A DNA stretch of 64,000 bases from Venturia oleaginea (Eukaryota; Ascomycota; Dothideomycetes; Venturiales; Venturiaceae): contig JABMLP010000015.1 of NCBI GenBank assembly GCA_013176395.1, forward strand, positions 1,414,599 to 1,478,598, given 5' to 3'. The stretch's first letter is position 1; the number at the start of each line of letters is the position of its first letter. The notes beneath the pieces were generated by a model that was given only the letters and a program-made list of their open reading frames with translations, was not told the origin of the DNA and did no database searches. The position numbers and the translations under genes were made by a program. Positions 1 to 11,204 of this stretch are shown piece after piece.

Positions 1-302
1 AGGAGCATCGACCCTAACGTCACTTCAGCAGCGACCTGGTCAAGTGTCCCCCAAGCGTCCCTTACTCATTGTCGTGCACTGCTAGGCCCCTGGTGCGTGG
101 TGTAGCGAACCGAGAGTGATCAAATGTGACGGGAGGTGCATACCGGCCAGTAGAGCGACCACTCCTTGGTTGACGACGGGGCCAAGTAGCTGCCCAAGCC
201 AGTCACAAGGGAGACAGCTACAAGAGATCAATCGCACCCATCCTCAACATCGGAAGCTGCCAAAACATCTCCTCGGTTAAGAAGCTGTACCAAAGACTCA
301 AC
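1..302. other. intergenic, left edge
   Basis: No coding signal recognised. It contains the presumed promoter and 5' leader of the gene starting at 303; short antisense frames here have no family resemblance. Confidence 0.4.
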
Positions 303-836
303 ATGGCATCCAGTCCCACCGATTCTAGGGCATTGGCCTCGTCCCTCTCCAAACTAAATATAGCCTCCTCAACCTCCAAGAAGCCAAAAGTGGTCGCTCC
401 AGACTCCTGGGAAGACGAAGCTCTGTCCGGCGAAGACACAGAGACAGAAGAGCCCTCCAATCATCAACGCAATCTATCCACCATCTCCAACATTTCCAGC
501 TTTGGCGGCGATGGTCCCTCAGCCCCTCCTCCGACGCCTGCTAGTCCTTCAGGACAGTACCCCGACGTTGCCTTTGACAACCCATACAAGTCTTTGCAGC
601 CATCTCGGGAACGACAACAGAGTGGCCATAGGACACCGGAGCGGAGGCCGGAGAAGACTACATCTGTGGCTGCGAGGATGATTGCTGGGAGTTTGGGCGT
701 GAGAGCACCGAAGAGGACCGAGGAGCAGAGAGAGTTTGATAAGGCTGTCAAGGAGAAAGAGAAGAAGAGACGTGCTGAAGAGAAGGAGAGGGCCGAGCAA
801 GAGGAGAAGCTCAAGGCTAGCGTGTGGGAGGACTGA
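303..836 (+). CDS. conserved-looking hypothetical protein, charged C-terminal coiled coil
   Basis: Single-exon frame of 177 codons; the ATG follows a CAACATGGC context suitable for fungal initiation. I do not recognise the family. The N-terminal two thirds is Ser/Pro-rich and acidic (a DSWEDEA patch near residue 38, a Pro-rich run near 75-85), typical of disordered sequence. The last ~45 residues are a highly charged Lys/Glu/Arg helix (EKEKKRRAEEKERAEQEEK), probably coiled coil, ending in VWED. No signal peptide or membrane segment. The coding strand changes from C-rich codons in the first half to G/A-rich in the second. A regulatory or scaffold role would be guesswork. The next gene is 1.2 kb downstream on the same strand. 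Confidence 0.7.
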   Translation: MASSPTDSRALASSLSKLNIASSTSKKPKVVAPDSWEDEALSGEDTETEEPSNHQRNLSTISNISSFGGDGPSAPPPTPASPSGQYPDVAFDNPYKSLQPSRERQQSGHRTPERRPEKTTSVAARMIAGSLGVRAPKRTEEQREFDKAVKEKEKKRRAEEKERAEQEEKLKASVWED

Positions 837-1995
837 AAGCAGGAAAACTTCATGATGGCGTTGGTGATACAATGAGCTTGGGAAGGGGCATTTTTTTTAT
901 GAATGGCAAATGGCTAGTGCGCATGCGGGTGTTCAAATGCATTTTCCACGAGAACTGAGGATGAGACCTAGAGGCTTCAATCACGAAGTTGTTCCTCGTC
1001 GACCTCACTCTGGCCTCGAATACAATGAGTCAGTAATTATTTGGTTCTTCTCTAATGATCTATCAGTTCTTAGGCCATATTTATCCGCGGCTCGGCCACC
1101 CATGGTTTACCCGAACGACTACGACCTCCTGTAAAATACTCAGTCCCATCCGAGGAGCCTTAGCATCGGGTGTTTTCATAGCCCTACACTCCTGTAGTGT
1201 AGCGTGGTCTTTGACTCTTTTTTTAGGTTCAAGAATTCATTCTTTACAGCGCGTGATCATTGAAGTATGGGACTATTTTGTTTTTATCGAAGGAACAAGA
1301 CTCGATTATCTCTGACGATTTTACCTCCAACTTGAAAGAAAAGATTGATCTTCTCCCGTGCTACGACGCAAAGATGACAAAAGCTAGAACTTTCACTACT
1401 GGTGACCCGCACCATCAATACACATTTGGATCAAACAAGATGCTGCCCGATTGGCATATGACTGGACTTCATTTGATGAATAAGAAATCCTACTTCATTT
1501 GTCTTGTCTACCACCAAAATAATCAACGTCCAACCCAGCAAGAACATTCAATCTGCACGCGACCAGTGGCCCAGCAATCTAACCATCTAACTCGCCCACC
1601 ACAGGAGTCTACAAGCTGCAGTATGCTAATACGAGTGAATTTTATTCGCCCGCTGATGACCCGCAAAGATGAGTCCAGGTAAGACGTGTTATTTCGCATA
1701 GTCAAACTTGAAGACATGGTACAGCTTATCGTTACAAAGTAAAGGGAGGATGTTCTGTCACCGTGAAACAAAGCTGTAAGTTGCGAACCTGTCGCCTCAA
1801 AATCGATACTTCACTAAGGGCTAACAGTCGTGTGTTTTGGTCTCTTCCACGCGACTCTCTTTCCCTGTGTTAGCCATAAACAGTTTGACGTCCAGGTAAC
1901 CTCATAATGAGCTTTTTATAATCACAACTTCGGCGCACCACCAACCCTCTCCAATTCTATCTCTCTCTTTCTCTTAGTCACATTGATTCAACACG
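837..1995. other. intergenic
   Basis: About 1.16 kb without a convincing gene. Several short frames overlap in conflicting phases and show no domain. The last 100 bases, pyrimidine-rich with a CTCTCTCTTTCTCTT run at about 1961, look like the promoter/leader of the gene at 1996. Confidence 0.4.
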
Positions 1996-2938
1996 ATGGT
2001 ACGCCACACTCCATTCCTCTGCAACCATTGCTTCAAGTGGAACACCTCATACACCACCGCTATCTGCTGGAAATGCAACGAACGAAAATCAGACGCCTGT
2101 TTCCCATCCCCCATCCTCCTCCTCAGAGACCAATACGTCTTCACACTCGACGAATACAGAGAACACTCCGAGTTCCCTATCAAGCAACGAGAAGAGCTGC
2201 GAACACTAAAAGACGCTTACGAAAATGCTGTTGCGCATGAAGCGAAGGAGATTCATGTGGCTCATACGCCAAAGGGAAAATTGAGAGCGTTGTTCAAGGG
2301 AGGACGGGGTGTTGAGGAGCTTGAGAGTATTCATGACGTTTACTTGGCTAGGAACAAGGAGATTATGGAGAGGAAAGAGGAGAGCTATTTTTTGAGGGGT
2401 GTGAGGGTGGAGGGGCAGGCTTTGAATGGGCGGGTTATTGGGGATGCGTGGCAGATGGAGCTTTCTACTTTGATTGTAAGTCTTTCCCTCATATTTTCCT
2501 GGACGTATGACTTTGTTAACCCTTTCTACAACAGGCATTCGCTAAAATCGATATCCCGTGCATCGAAGCATCGAATACTAAACTCTCCGATCGCGTTGGA
2601 GTACTCTTGGCCTTCCTGATGGATTTGGATGCGATACCCGGAGGCAACGGGGTTATTATTATTCTGGAGGATCGACGTGTCGTGAATGTTCATGATTGCG
2701 CGAGACAGCTGGAGAATAAGCAGATTCCATGTAGGTTGAAGATTTACTCGCACTCACTTGTCGGGGGATGTAGCTGACCTGCACAGTTGAAAGTGGTGAT
2801 GTCCCAGAATTCATCAGTAAATATCGTACTTCGGCAGGTCGTATTATGACCGTTGAAGAATCGCGGATGCGATATCGTTCTCTGAATGATGGAAGTGTCT
2901 TGAGTCTTTCGGTCTGTGATGTTTTTCGATCATCATAA
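1996..2938 (+). CDS. hypothetical protein with N-terminal Cys4 zinc ribbon-like motif (3 exons)
   Basis: Exons 1996-2475, 2535-2730 and 2787-2938 join in phase to give 275 residues; both introns are GT-AG (59 and 56 nt). The first ~30 residues contain CNHC and, 16 residues later, CWKC plus another Cys, resembling a small zinc-binding ribbon. The middle is charged and helical. Exon 2 encodes a hydrophobic stretch (GVLLAFLMDLDAIPGG, then VIIILED) that looks like a folded-domain core, not a membrane anchor. No family recognised; the zinc-ribbon reading rests on cysteine spacing alone. Codons in the first ~75 residues are C/A-ending, then switch to G/T-ending near 2225. Confidence 0.65.
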
Positions 2939-3292
2939 GCAGTCTCTCTGGAGTAATTGAGGCAAAGGAATCGAATAGGATGTATGCCTGAAGTTTAGCG
3001 ATGGCGTTGAATGGTTTCTACGATACCCTACATGTTTTCAGGCGTTGACAGGGTTCACTTCATCTAGAGGTGGTCGTCTCAAAAGCACATTGTTCTTGCC
3101 GTTGACTGACAATGCAACACCAAGAAAAATAACACACTAAACACAATGATCAGTGCACCGCCTGTCCCACCATGTCTAGTTTCTGGGGGCTCCATACTTG
3201 CTCTACACAATGGCCCTATCCGGGATCGTGTTTCAGCCTGATTCCTCAACGCACGTGCTGCCCCATCTCCGTGACTTGGGATTTGGCCAACC
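2939..3292. other. intergenic between hypothetical gene and retroposon
   Basis: About 350 bases downstream of the zinc-ribbon gene. No gene seen. Its last bases lead into the 17-bp duplicated target of the retroposon at 3310. Confidence 0.4.
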
Positions 3293-3309
3293 TCAACCAA
3301 CAATTTTCT
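3293..3309. repeat. target-site duplication, left (17 bp)
   Basis: TCAACCAACAATTTTCT occurs here immediately before the retroposon and again at 4920-4936 immediately after its tail. A perfect 17-bp direct repeat of this length is typical of target-primed (LINE/SINE-type) insertion. Confidence 0.9.
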
Positions 3310-4919
3310 AAAAACAGCACACACAGCGAGAACTCAATTTTTGGAATTTACAGAAGTATCATCTAAGGATCATCAAAACACCTCTGCCAGTGGCCGCTCC
3401 GGCCTCTAGAGGCCATCGCGCGTCCCTCAGCGTCGATGAGATATCTCTAGAGTCGCCGTCGCGGCCACGGCAGAGCAAGCAGACGAATACATGAGCAAGC
3501 TACACGAACGATGCGTCCACCAAAGACAACAGCAACCATCTAGTCACTATCTCCCGGCTAGTCCATCACCCCAGATGACACTGCAACGCTCCGAGTCGAC
3601 GAGTCACTGCTAGAACGGCAATACCTTCAACACAACTCAAACACCAGACGCCCGGTGCGCAACAATCGGCACCACACACCACTGCAACGACTAGACAACC
3701 TCTCCCAACGTCTTGGCAAACCGTCCTGCTACAAGCTGTTGCCCAGAGCCTTGAGCCTCTCCCCAAACTGTTGCCTCCCAGTTATGGCATTGGCAAGAGT
3801 AGGTGCGCGACACAGTAAGTAGTAAGGACGCATAGAAGGAGCCTATTGGCGGCAAATCCCCTCCCTGTAAGCTAGCAGACGTAGCCTTGAGCCTCTCCCC
3901 AGACTGTTGCGTCCCAGTTATGGCATTGGCAAGAGTAGGTGCGCGATATAGCAAGCAGGGAGAGCGACTAGCAGCAGATAGGCTCCGACTATAAGACGAC
4001 AGGTCTACAACACAATCGGTGCGACACGATACAGCAGCTGCTAGAGAACCTCATCTACTATCGTCTCCGCAAACCGTCCTGCTGCAAGCTGATGTCCAGA
4101 GCCTTGAGCCTCTCCCCAAACTGTTGCGTCCCAGTTATGGCATTGGCAAGAGTAGGTGCGCAACACAGTAAGCAGTAAGGACGTATAGAAGGAGCTTATT
4201 GGCGGCAAATCCCCTCCCTACAAGCCAGCAGACGTAGCCTTGAGCCTCTCCCCAGACTGTTGCGTCCCAGTTATGGCATTGGCAAGAGTAGGAGCGCGAT
4301 ATAGCAAGTAGGGAGAGCGACTAGCAGCAGACTAGGCTCCGACTATAAGACGGCAGGTCTATAGCACGATCGGCGCCATACAATACGGCAGCTACCAGAC
4401 AGCCTCGTCCACGGGCATACCCGGAGTATCACACCCAAGCAGCGAAATCACGACTACGATGGTTACTATTGTCTCCAGCATCACACAACCAAATACACCG
4501 CCGCATAGGAATCTGGTGCAAGGCAACTTTCACAAGCAGAAACATACTTAGGGAACCCATTGGCCTTGAGGGATAAGGCGAAACAGATAGACAAGCTGAG
4601 CATTAGAGGGAGACTGTAGGTAGAAGGATAGCGAAACACGAGGCATTGCCTCTTGAGTCTACATAGCACAGATATACTAGCAGAATAACCAGTATCTACA
4701 AGAGCCAGCGGGCATTTGGAGATACTGGTTAAGGGAAAAGAGGGAGGACGGAGGGGACAGCTGGTCTTGTTTCAGTGAACGGGGCGAAGTGGGGCGCGGT
4801 GGATTATATAATCTATCACGTGTCGGCTGTCTGATGAAGTCCTCCTAACCGGACATAGCTGCGTGATTAAGCGGCTGCAACCGAGTAGGATAAAATCAAT
4901 CAATCAATCAATCAATCAA
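3310..4919 (+). mobile_element. 1.6-kb non-LTR-type retroposon, copy A
   Basis: Seen directly: a 1,610-bp segment bounded by a 17-bp target duplication, ending in a (ATCA)n tail of about 8 units, and repeated almost base for base in inverted orientation at 29664-31277. Both copies start at the same AAAAACAGCAC, so this looks like the true 5' end and not a truncation. Internally a ~60-bp motif (core GAGCCTCTCCCCA...TTATGGCATTGGCAAGAG) occurs four times, as a ~353-bp unit duplicated in tandem (equivalent points 3721 and 4074). No long frame is open; short translations such as AEQADEYMSKLHERC near 3460-3510 hint at derivation from a LINE ORF1. Most likely a non-autonomous element mobilised by a LINE. 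The family is not one I can name. Confidence 0.85.
3720..4400 (+). repeat. tandem ~353-bp duplication inside retroposon copy A
   Basis: The sequence starting CCGTCCTGCTACAAGCTG at 3721 recurs with few changes at 4074. Each unit holds two versions of a ~60-bp motif, at about 3750 and 3890 and again at about 4099 and 4237. The same architecture is present in copy B. Confidence 0.8.
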
Positions 4920-4936
4920 TCAACCAACAATTTTCT
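4920..4936. repeat. target-site duplication, right (17 bp)
   Basis: Perfect copy of 3293-3309, directly following the (ATCA)n tail of copy A. Confidence 0.9.
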
Positions 4937-7072
4937 TTCGATTTGATCCCGAGAGAGAAAGCGAAACTTCATGCTACAGGGCGAGTAATAAACTCATCTG
5001 CCCGCTCGCAATTATGTCATGATATGATGTGAAAGTCGCGACAACTCTCTTATCCACCGAAAACACTAGTGCTCATGCTCCTGCGATCTCGTAAACAATA
5101 TTTCCTAGGATATCTAGAAGCTGGGTTGAGGCAAAGCTATATGATCCGCTTGTAGTATGAATAGTCATAAGTGAATGGCAATTTCCAAATTTGATGATGC
5201 GTACGTGCTGCGAACGGCGGACGAGGCGTAGCTGTGTGGATCTTAGTGTTGCGGAAGCCATTATCATGACCAAGGAAAGGAACAATAGCAAAAGATAAAG
5301 AAAAATTCCCAGCACACCCGAGACACTTCTCTTCGAAGGACTATCTTGACCAACCAGCTTCAGCTGTCATTGATCGACTCGGTCGTCTCGCCTCTCGAAC
5401 CGTCACCTCATACTCTGTCAGCTCTTAACGTCAGCACGGGTCCTTCATTAGGTGTCCAGATATTTGCTGGCTTCTTACTACTCAGACGATTTCCCCAGCA
5501 TGAAGGTACCAGCAAATATCAGGATCTGTGCGTGCCAAAGAATTCATGAATTGGGGAACATCAGTCTTTGCATACCAGGGTGAGTATCTCTGATGTGAGC
5601 CTGGCTAAGATAACTCCAAACTTCAATAAGGGAAACTTTTGCGGCTTTTGGACTGGGGTATATTAAATCGAGGCCGTCGTCGACACAAGGATTCTCCATT
5701 TCTTGACTCTGACAGTAGACGCCACATGGAATCCAGCTCCAGTATCCCGGGAATGATACCAACAAGCATACTGGTTTCAGATTGCCGAAATGCAGCCACA
5801 ACATCGATTGCTCCCAACAAGGCTTTTTCATCTGCATGGGATTCCAAGGTTGGAATTGAACGTTGCAAACTGATTATAGAGCATATGCAGAACGGAACCA
5901 GAGGCGGAAGTGAACGTCTATCCCTTACGGTGGCGCCTCGTTTAAGTGTCGTGGAACCAGACTGAAGAACGGAACGGCTAGGCTGTAGCGTTGTCGACTT
6001 TGCTCAACTTAGATAGGGAAAAAAAAAAATTGAGCCAATCCTTCGAAATGGGAAGCTCGGAAAAGAGAAGGGCCGGGAGGCGGTAGAATGGGGTAAAGGA
6101 AAGAAGTTGAAGTTGCGTGCATAGACAAAAGTACAAAGATGTGTGTTACAGAGCACATGACGGGCTGTCAAAAGTGTACCTTTATAGTTGAGGGCACAGC
6201 ATTACACTGATTGCGTCCCTAGGTTGTGCTCTGTAGGACCTCTGGTCCAACAACCAGGTAGTGCGGGTGGAGACCCAAAAGCCGGGTGAGATTTGACTGG
6301 CTTTCGATTTGCTGTGTGGTCCATGATCGGACGATCATCTATCCGGTCTCAGTCGTCCTGGTTTCAGCGCAGAAGAGGGAATCTGGGGAGGATGGAGGAA
6401 TGTGAAAAGAAAGCAAAGGATAGGTGGTCGGAAGTGGAGCAGCCTGGGGTAATGCATGCTGGGGGTAATGTCAAAGAAAGTTGCTATATTTAGCCTTCTC
6501 CAACCTTTTCTCGTCTACCCCTACTACTACTACTCCAACAACAATATCCATGCCCGAACTCACTCACAGCCGGTGGTGCAACCACACAATCTGCACATCG
6601 GTGTGCTACGCGCTCTGGTTACGCCTTGTCCAGGACTCCTTACTGATCATTGCAGTGCAACTATCAACAGCGAGTCTGTCCAAAACCCCGTCTATCAGAA
6701 TGTCGCCCAAACCTGGCCCTAGCCACCTGTCCTGGGGAACACAGACTCTGACCATTTATGTTGCAATAAGCAACCATTGGCCACATGGAACTCAGAGCAT
6801 TGCCTATAAACTCTCAAGGTCCCCGCGTGCAACCATGGAATCTGACGGTGCAGTATATGCGTGTTGACAGGGTCCTCGACTTTCATTCATCCCTACTCAA
6901 AGTTAACCGACTGTCATTACCTTTCCCGTTCGTCCCCGCAGCCCGTTAGCCTTTACTGGGCTGTTGATCCGGATCGGATTCAGAAGATCGACCTTTCCGC
7001 TTTATCTATAGAATCACCCTTTTAAGGATCAGAATTTCTCAGCACCAGAAACACCACCAGAAGACGACCAAG
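4937..7072. other. gene-poor interval upstream of the MFS gene
   Basis: About 2.1 kb with no supported gene. On the minus strand 5544-5868 has short overlapping frames (e.g. LGAIDVVAAFRQSETSM, VSLIEVWSYLSQAHI) that look protein-like but are broken by stops and lack an ATG, so they may be a relic of an unidentified gene. 6910-7072 is the presumed promoter and leader of the permease. Confidence 0.35.
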
Positions 7073-9078
7073 ATGTCTGGAATCGACCACAAAGTCCCGT
7101 ATGAAGGTAGCGAAAACCCTCACGTCTTTGAGAAGGCACCATCTGAAGGATCTTCTGTCGCCTTTGATGATCGAGCCACCAAGCGTCTTCTGCGCAAGAT
7201 TGACCTTTACCTCATTCCACTCCTGTCACTGCTATATCTGTAAATCATACTTCATCCCTTTTCATGCTCATGTTGCTAATACCTTCAGCCTCTCGTTCCT
7301 AGACAGATCGAACATCGGCAATGCAAAGCTAGCGTTTCTTCCAGCAAGTCTGAAGTTGACTGGATTACAATTCAACGTATGTTGAAACTACTAGTCAATG
7401 GACTATACTAACAGCCGGCTAGAATGCGCTGGCCATTTTCTTTCCCTTCTATGTGTTAGCCGAGGTCCCTTCCAATCTGATGATGAAGCTCACTCGACCT
7501 TCCATATGGATCCCGACTATTATGGTGGTCTGGGGGTACGTATATAACCATTTTAGACTTACTACAGCTAATCCGTGCTATCAGAATTGTCTGCACCATG
7601 ATGGGTCTCGTCAAGAACTACCAAGGACTCATGGTGGCCAGAGTCTTCCTCGGTCTCGCCGAAGGCGGGTGAGTACATGCCCCATCCAGTATGATAAGTA
7701 TGAATCTTTGCTGACACCTACCAAGTTTGTTCCCTGGAGTCACCTTTTACATTACCATGTGGTACAGACGGGTAAGCCTCTCATTACTCCATCATTTCTC
7801 TGACAAATTTGCTCACAAAGAGAACAGCACGAGTGTGGACGGCGCATGGCAATTTTCTTCTCGGCTGCAACAGCCGCAGGTGCTTTTGTAGGTCCTTTGC
7901 CCTGTTTTCTCTTCTCTACCTAACCGGGCGATAGGGTGGACTTCTCGCATACGGCATTGGATTCATGGACCATGTAGCAGGCCTTCGTAGTTGGCAGTGG
8001 ATCTTCATTCTTGAAGGGATTGCAACTTTCGTTGTCGGTATGTTCACCCTATAAATGCCCTGGATTCCACTGGACAAGTTTCTGACTTCCTCGTCATCAG
8101 GTTGCGCCGCATACTCCTTGTTACATGACTATCCTAACACCGCCAAATTCTTGACCAAAGGCGAGCGCGAGGAGGTCCAGCGTCGTCTTGAACACGACCG
8201 CGGCATGCTTGCCGACGAGTTCGCAATGAAGTATGTTCTTGACGCCTTCAAGGACTGGAAGATCTGGGTCAACTGTTTCACCACTGTTGGAATCTTCACA
8301 GGCCTCTATTCCGTTTCCCTGTTCATGCCTACCATCGTTGCTGGTCTTGGATACAAGGACAAAGATGCTCAGTTGATGACTGTGCCGCCGTGTAAGTCTG
8401 AAGCGTCCATCATATGCCACTCTACCATGGTGCTAATAAAGACTAGATGTCGTGGCATGCGTATTCTGTATCGGTTCCGGTTTCGCTGCAGACAAGGCTA
8501 AGCAGCGAGGCGTTTTTCAGATAGGTTTCATTCTCACCAGGTAATTCATCTTCACAATACTTCCATGGTAAAGCCCATGCTGATATCGTCCTCAAGCATG
8601 GTTGGCATGCTTATGCTCCTGTTGTCCGACAGCAACCACGTCCAATACGTCGGTGTCATTTTCACAACGGTTGGTATCTATCCAAATGTCCCCCAAGTCA
8701 CTGCATGGAACGCGGTATATATTCCCTCTCTTCTCATCAGCTTCACTCACTAATTGTTGCCAGAACAACATTGGAGGAACCACCAAGCGCAGCGTCGGCA
8801 TGGCCATGCAAGTCGGCATTGGCAATTTGGCAGGAACCATGTCCGCATACATGTTTCTACCCCGAGACGCCCCGAAGAAATTCGCCCCCGGCTACAAAGG
8901 CCTGTTGGGAGTGGCTGCCATGTCTTGTGTGTTAAGTATTGGCATGACTATCTATCTACGTATGGAGAATAGCCGTCGTGACAGGGAGTTCAAAAAACCA
9001 GAAGAGTATACCGCCGAGGAGATGGCGCTCGAACGTGAGAAGGGTGACAACGCCTCATTCTTTCGTTACACTGTTTGA
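7073..9078 (+). CDS. MFS permease, anion:cation symporter (Dal5/Tna1-like) family
   Basis: Eleven exons: 7073-7239, 7289-7376, 7423-7535, 7585-7668, 7726-7771, 7828-7887, 7935-8037, 8101-8391, 8447-8540, 8597-8714, 8764-9078. They join in phase to 492 residues, the normal size for this family. Recognisable landmarks are LSFLDRSNIGNAKL after TM1, a loop with GLAEGGLFPGVTFY, WYRRHECGRRMAIFFS, RSWQWIFILEG and, late in the protein, NNIGGTTKRSVGMAM. These place it among fungal plasma-membrane organic-anion symporters related to allantoate (Dal5) and nicotinate (Tna1) permeases. Family membership is clear; substrate cannot be told from sequence. No pathway genes are adjacent. Ten introns of 46-63 nt make it the most fragmented gene here. 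Confidence 0.9.
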
Positions 9079-9364
9079 GCGTCTTCACCTGTCAGCGTCG
9101 CCGATTTCAAGAGGAATCATGGTCCGTAGTGTTGGTGTTTGGATAAAATTCGATGGCGACTGTCTTACCTCGGCTGTGTTGAGTACGCTTATACCCCTCG
9201 GTACAAAGCGAAAGAATGGACCTGAGGCTCGAATGAGGGGCCGCGAGAATCCTTGACGGAGACTAGATGTGTATTTCGAAAATGAACAGCGAGGTTGAAC
9301 TGGCAGGCCAATGTGAGGCTATCAATGCTGATTCTTACAGCGCAACAATCTTGTTCGTAACAAC

Positions 9365-9829
9365 CTAAATCTGGTCGTGATTAGGCTTATCATCAACCAT
9401 ATGCCTACCACCAAGACCCCCAAGCTGCGGCAGCGCATCGGGTCCACCAATAGGCCACACAACCCACTGAGCCTCCTTCCCCATCTCATCACCCTCTTGT
9501 TTGAGAGCCCGTTTCGAAACTTCCTCCCACTTCTTTCCAGTCTGGGCCAATTTCTCTAACCCTCGGTTGTTTGAATGAGCGTCGTCCTTGATGAAGAATC
9601 CTTGAAGATCAGCGGGGTTGCCTGAGGCAATCACAGTCATGTCCAGGAGCTCGAACTTCTGTCCAGCAACCCTGATGTTTTCGCAAATCAGGTTGGTTTC
9701 TGCGTTTATCGTACACGAGTTAGCATCTTTTATATCTTCAATTCCGAGACCATCGACAGCCTTTCCGAGATAGAACGATGTGGGAGCGTCTCCTTCTGTG
9801 GGTGGGAGACACAGGATCTGGTCAGTCAT
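9365..9829 (-). CDS. small hypothetical protein
   Basis: Uninterrupted 154-codon frame from an ATG at 9829, convergent with the permease gene 286 bp away. The translation begins MTDQILCLPPTEGDAPTSFY and ends in a Gly/Asp-rich tail; no signal peptide, membrane segment or known motif. It has normal amino-acid complexity and no long competing frame, which argues for a real gene. I do not recognise the family. Confidence 0.55.
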   Translation of the reverse strand: MTDQILCLPPTEGDAPTSFYLGKAVDGLGIEDIKDANSCTINAETNLICENIRVAGQKFELLDMTVIASGNPADLQGFFIKDDAHSNNRGLEKLAQTGKKWEEVSKRALKQEGDEMGKEAQWVVWPIGGPDALPQLGGLGGRHMVDDKPNHDQI

Positions 9830-10491
9830 CGCGTGTCTGTTCTGCTAGAATCCTTCAAGACTGGTGATGGACAATCGTTTCCCTTCTTGTATAACCAAGC
9901 TCGATATCTCGAAAGGGAACCAGTCACAGTGGATTTGGCAATTTTGTGACCTTCGACCATACCTGAAATCCGCTTCGACGGACCCAATCAAAATTGCGGG
10001 CGTTGCTTACTTACTAGATTCAGTCATTTAGTCACCCAGAAATTCACCCTCCTCTACACGTCGATGCTCAAACTACAAAAAGATTCTAGGTAGTTTTGGT
10101 TGATTGACGCGAAGTCGATGATTAGAGTCGTCAGGTCAATTTGTTATCAGAACCATGATATAAGTCGGAGGACGTGTCGCTTCACCCATTCCGCTTTCGA
10201 GCGACGAAGTATTGATAGCCAGATATTCAAATGCCTATCTTCTAGCCCTCAATGGCCAAAGACAATTGATTATTTACAATCTGGGAACAATATCGATGAT
10301 TTGCTGGCAAGAGTATCTTCCCAATTGCTAGATACTCATCAATATCGATCTTGACTGGTGTTTTGTCCACTGGAGCCAAGATGCCATCCAGATCGTTCTT
10401 TCCATCTCGCCCGCGCTGTTCCCTAAGTATAGGTCGTGATGGCGACAAACCTGAATAACAACACCAACAACAATCCACAACATCATTCAAC
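9830..10491. other. intergenic with a short dispersed repeat
   Basis: No gene recognised. Bases about 10020-10100 share a ~75-bp similarity with 32577-32655, including the blocks CCTCTACACGT, GATGC and TCTAGGTAGTT (see findings). Confidence 0.4.
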
Positions 10492-10743
10492 ATGTCCAAA
10501 AACTCATATCAACGCCCTCTCACACCAGATCTGGAGCCCGGAGGTGTTCCCCTGGACGCGAAGGACGTTTTAATGTGTCATCGACCCATCGCACGCTACA
10601 CCGAGGAAGAAATGCATATGATACGCATCGCATTGTCGCCCCGGTACCGGCCGAAGAAACTGCCCAGAGACATGTGTTGTGGAAACTTTCCAAGCGGTGT
10701 TGTGACTCGAGCTGACAAAACTCTTCAAGCAAACAGCAGATAG
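10492..10743 (+). CDS. very small hypothetical protein (uncertain)
   Basis: 83-codon frame starting MSKNSYQRPLTPDLEPGG. The ATG is preceded by a CAACAACAATCC / CATTCAACATG leader typical of expressed fungal genes. There is no domain and no second exon could be joined with confidence. It may be a real small gene or the first exon of a decayed one. Confidence 0.3.
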   Translation: MSKNSYQRPLTPDLEPGGVPLDAKDVLMCHRPIARYTEEEMHMIRIALSPRYRPKKLPRDMCCGNFPSGVVTRADKTLQANSR

Positions 10744-11204
10744 ACGATATAATGAAGCCGAAGGAACCAGCTCAGGATCAAAAATCGGATGAGCATCACT
10801 CGAAGTAGAAAAGTGGAGGGGAGCATACAAAAGCCACGGATAGAATTCGGAGGCGCAGCTGGTCCAGGTCTGGTACACAATGAGCTGGTTTTAGGGAGGA
10901 GCGATCAATTGGACTTGGGCGCAAGATTGTTATGTTAAGACACTTTGATTGGTATTGCATCAATAATATTCTTAGATTCTCGAATCACATCCCAGTCCGA
11001 ACTTTTTTTTTGTCGTCCTGGCTTCCGATTAGCCCAAAATAGGTCATATCCAATCTGGGATTGATATCGAAGAATATTTGGAAATTCACGTCAAGTCGAA
11101 TCGCTGGAAACGTCTCGATATTGGTTTTGACTTGAGGGACTCTGTTTAGCATCCGAGTCTTGTCGAGAGGCAGAGAGCATTGGTAACTCCAGTATGGTGG
11201 TGAG
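10744..11204. other. intergenic
   Basis: No supported gene; a poly-T run at about 11004-11013 is the only notable feature. Confidence 0.35.

Noticed and set aside
3691..3954. 87-codon minus frame, repeated at 30633-30896
   Set aside because: Present in both retroposon copies only because they are copies; it runs antisense to the tail, spans the repeated 60-bp motif and has no domain.
4815..4860. Functional hammerhead ribozyme
   Set aside because: CTGATGA and a stem are present, but the GAAA core after stem II is missing, so a canonical active hammerhead cannot be claimed.
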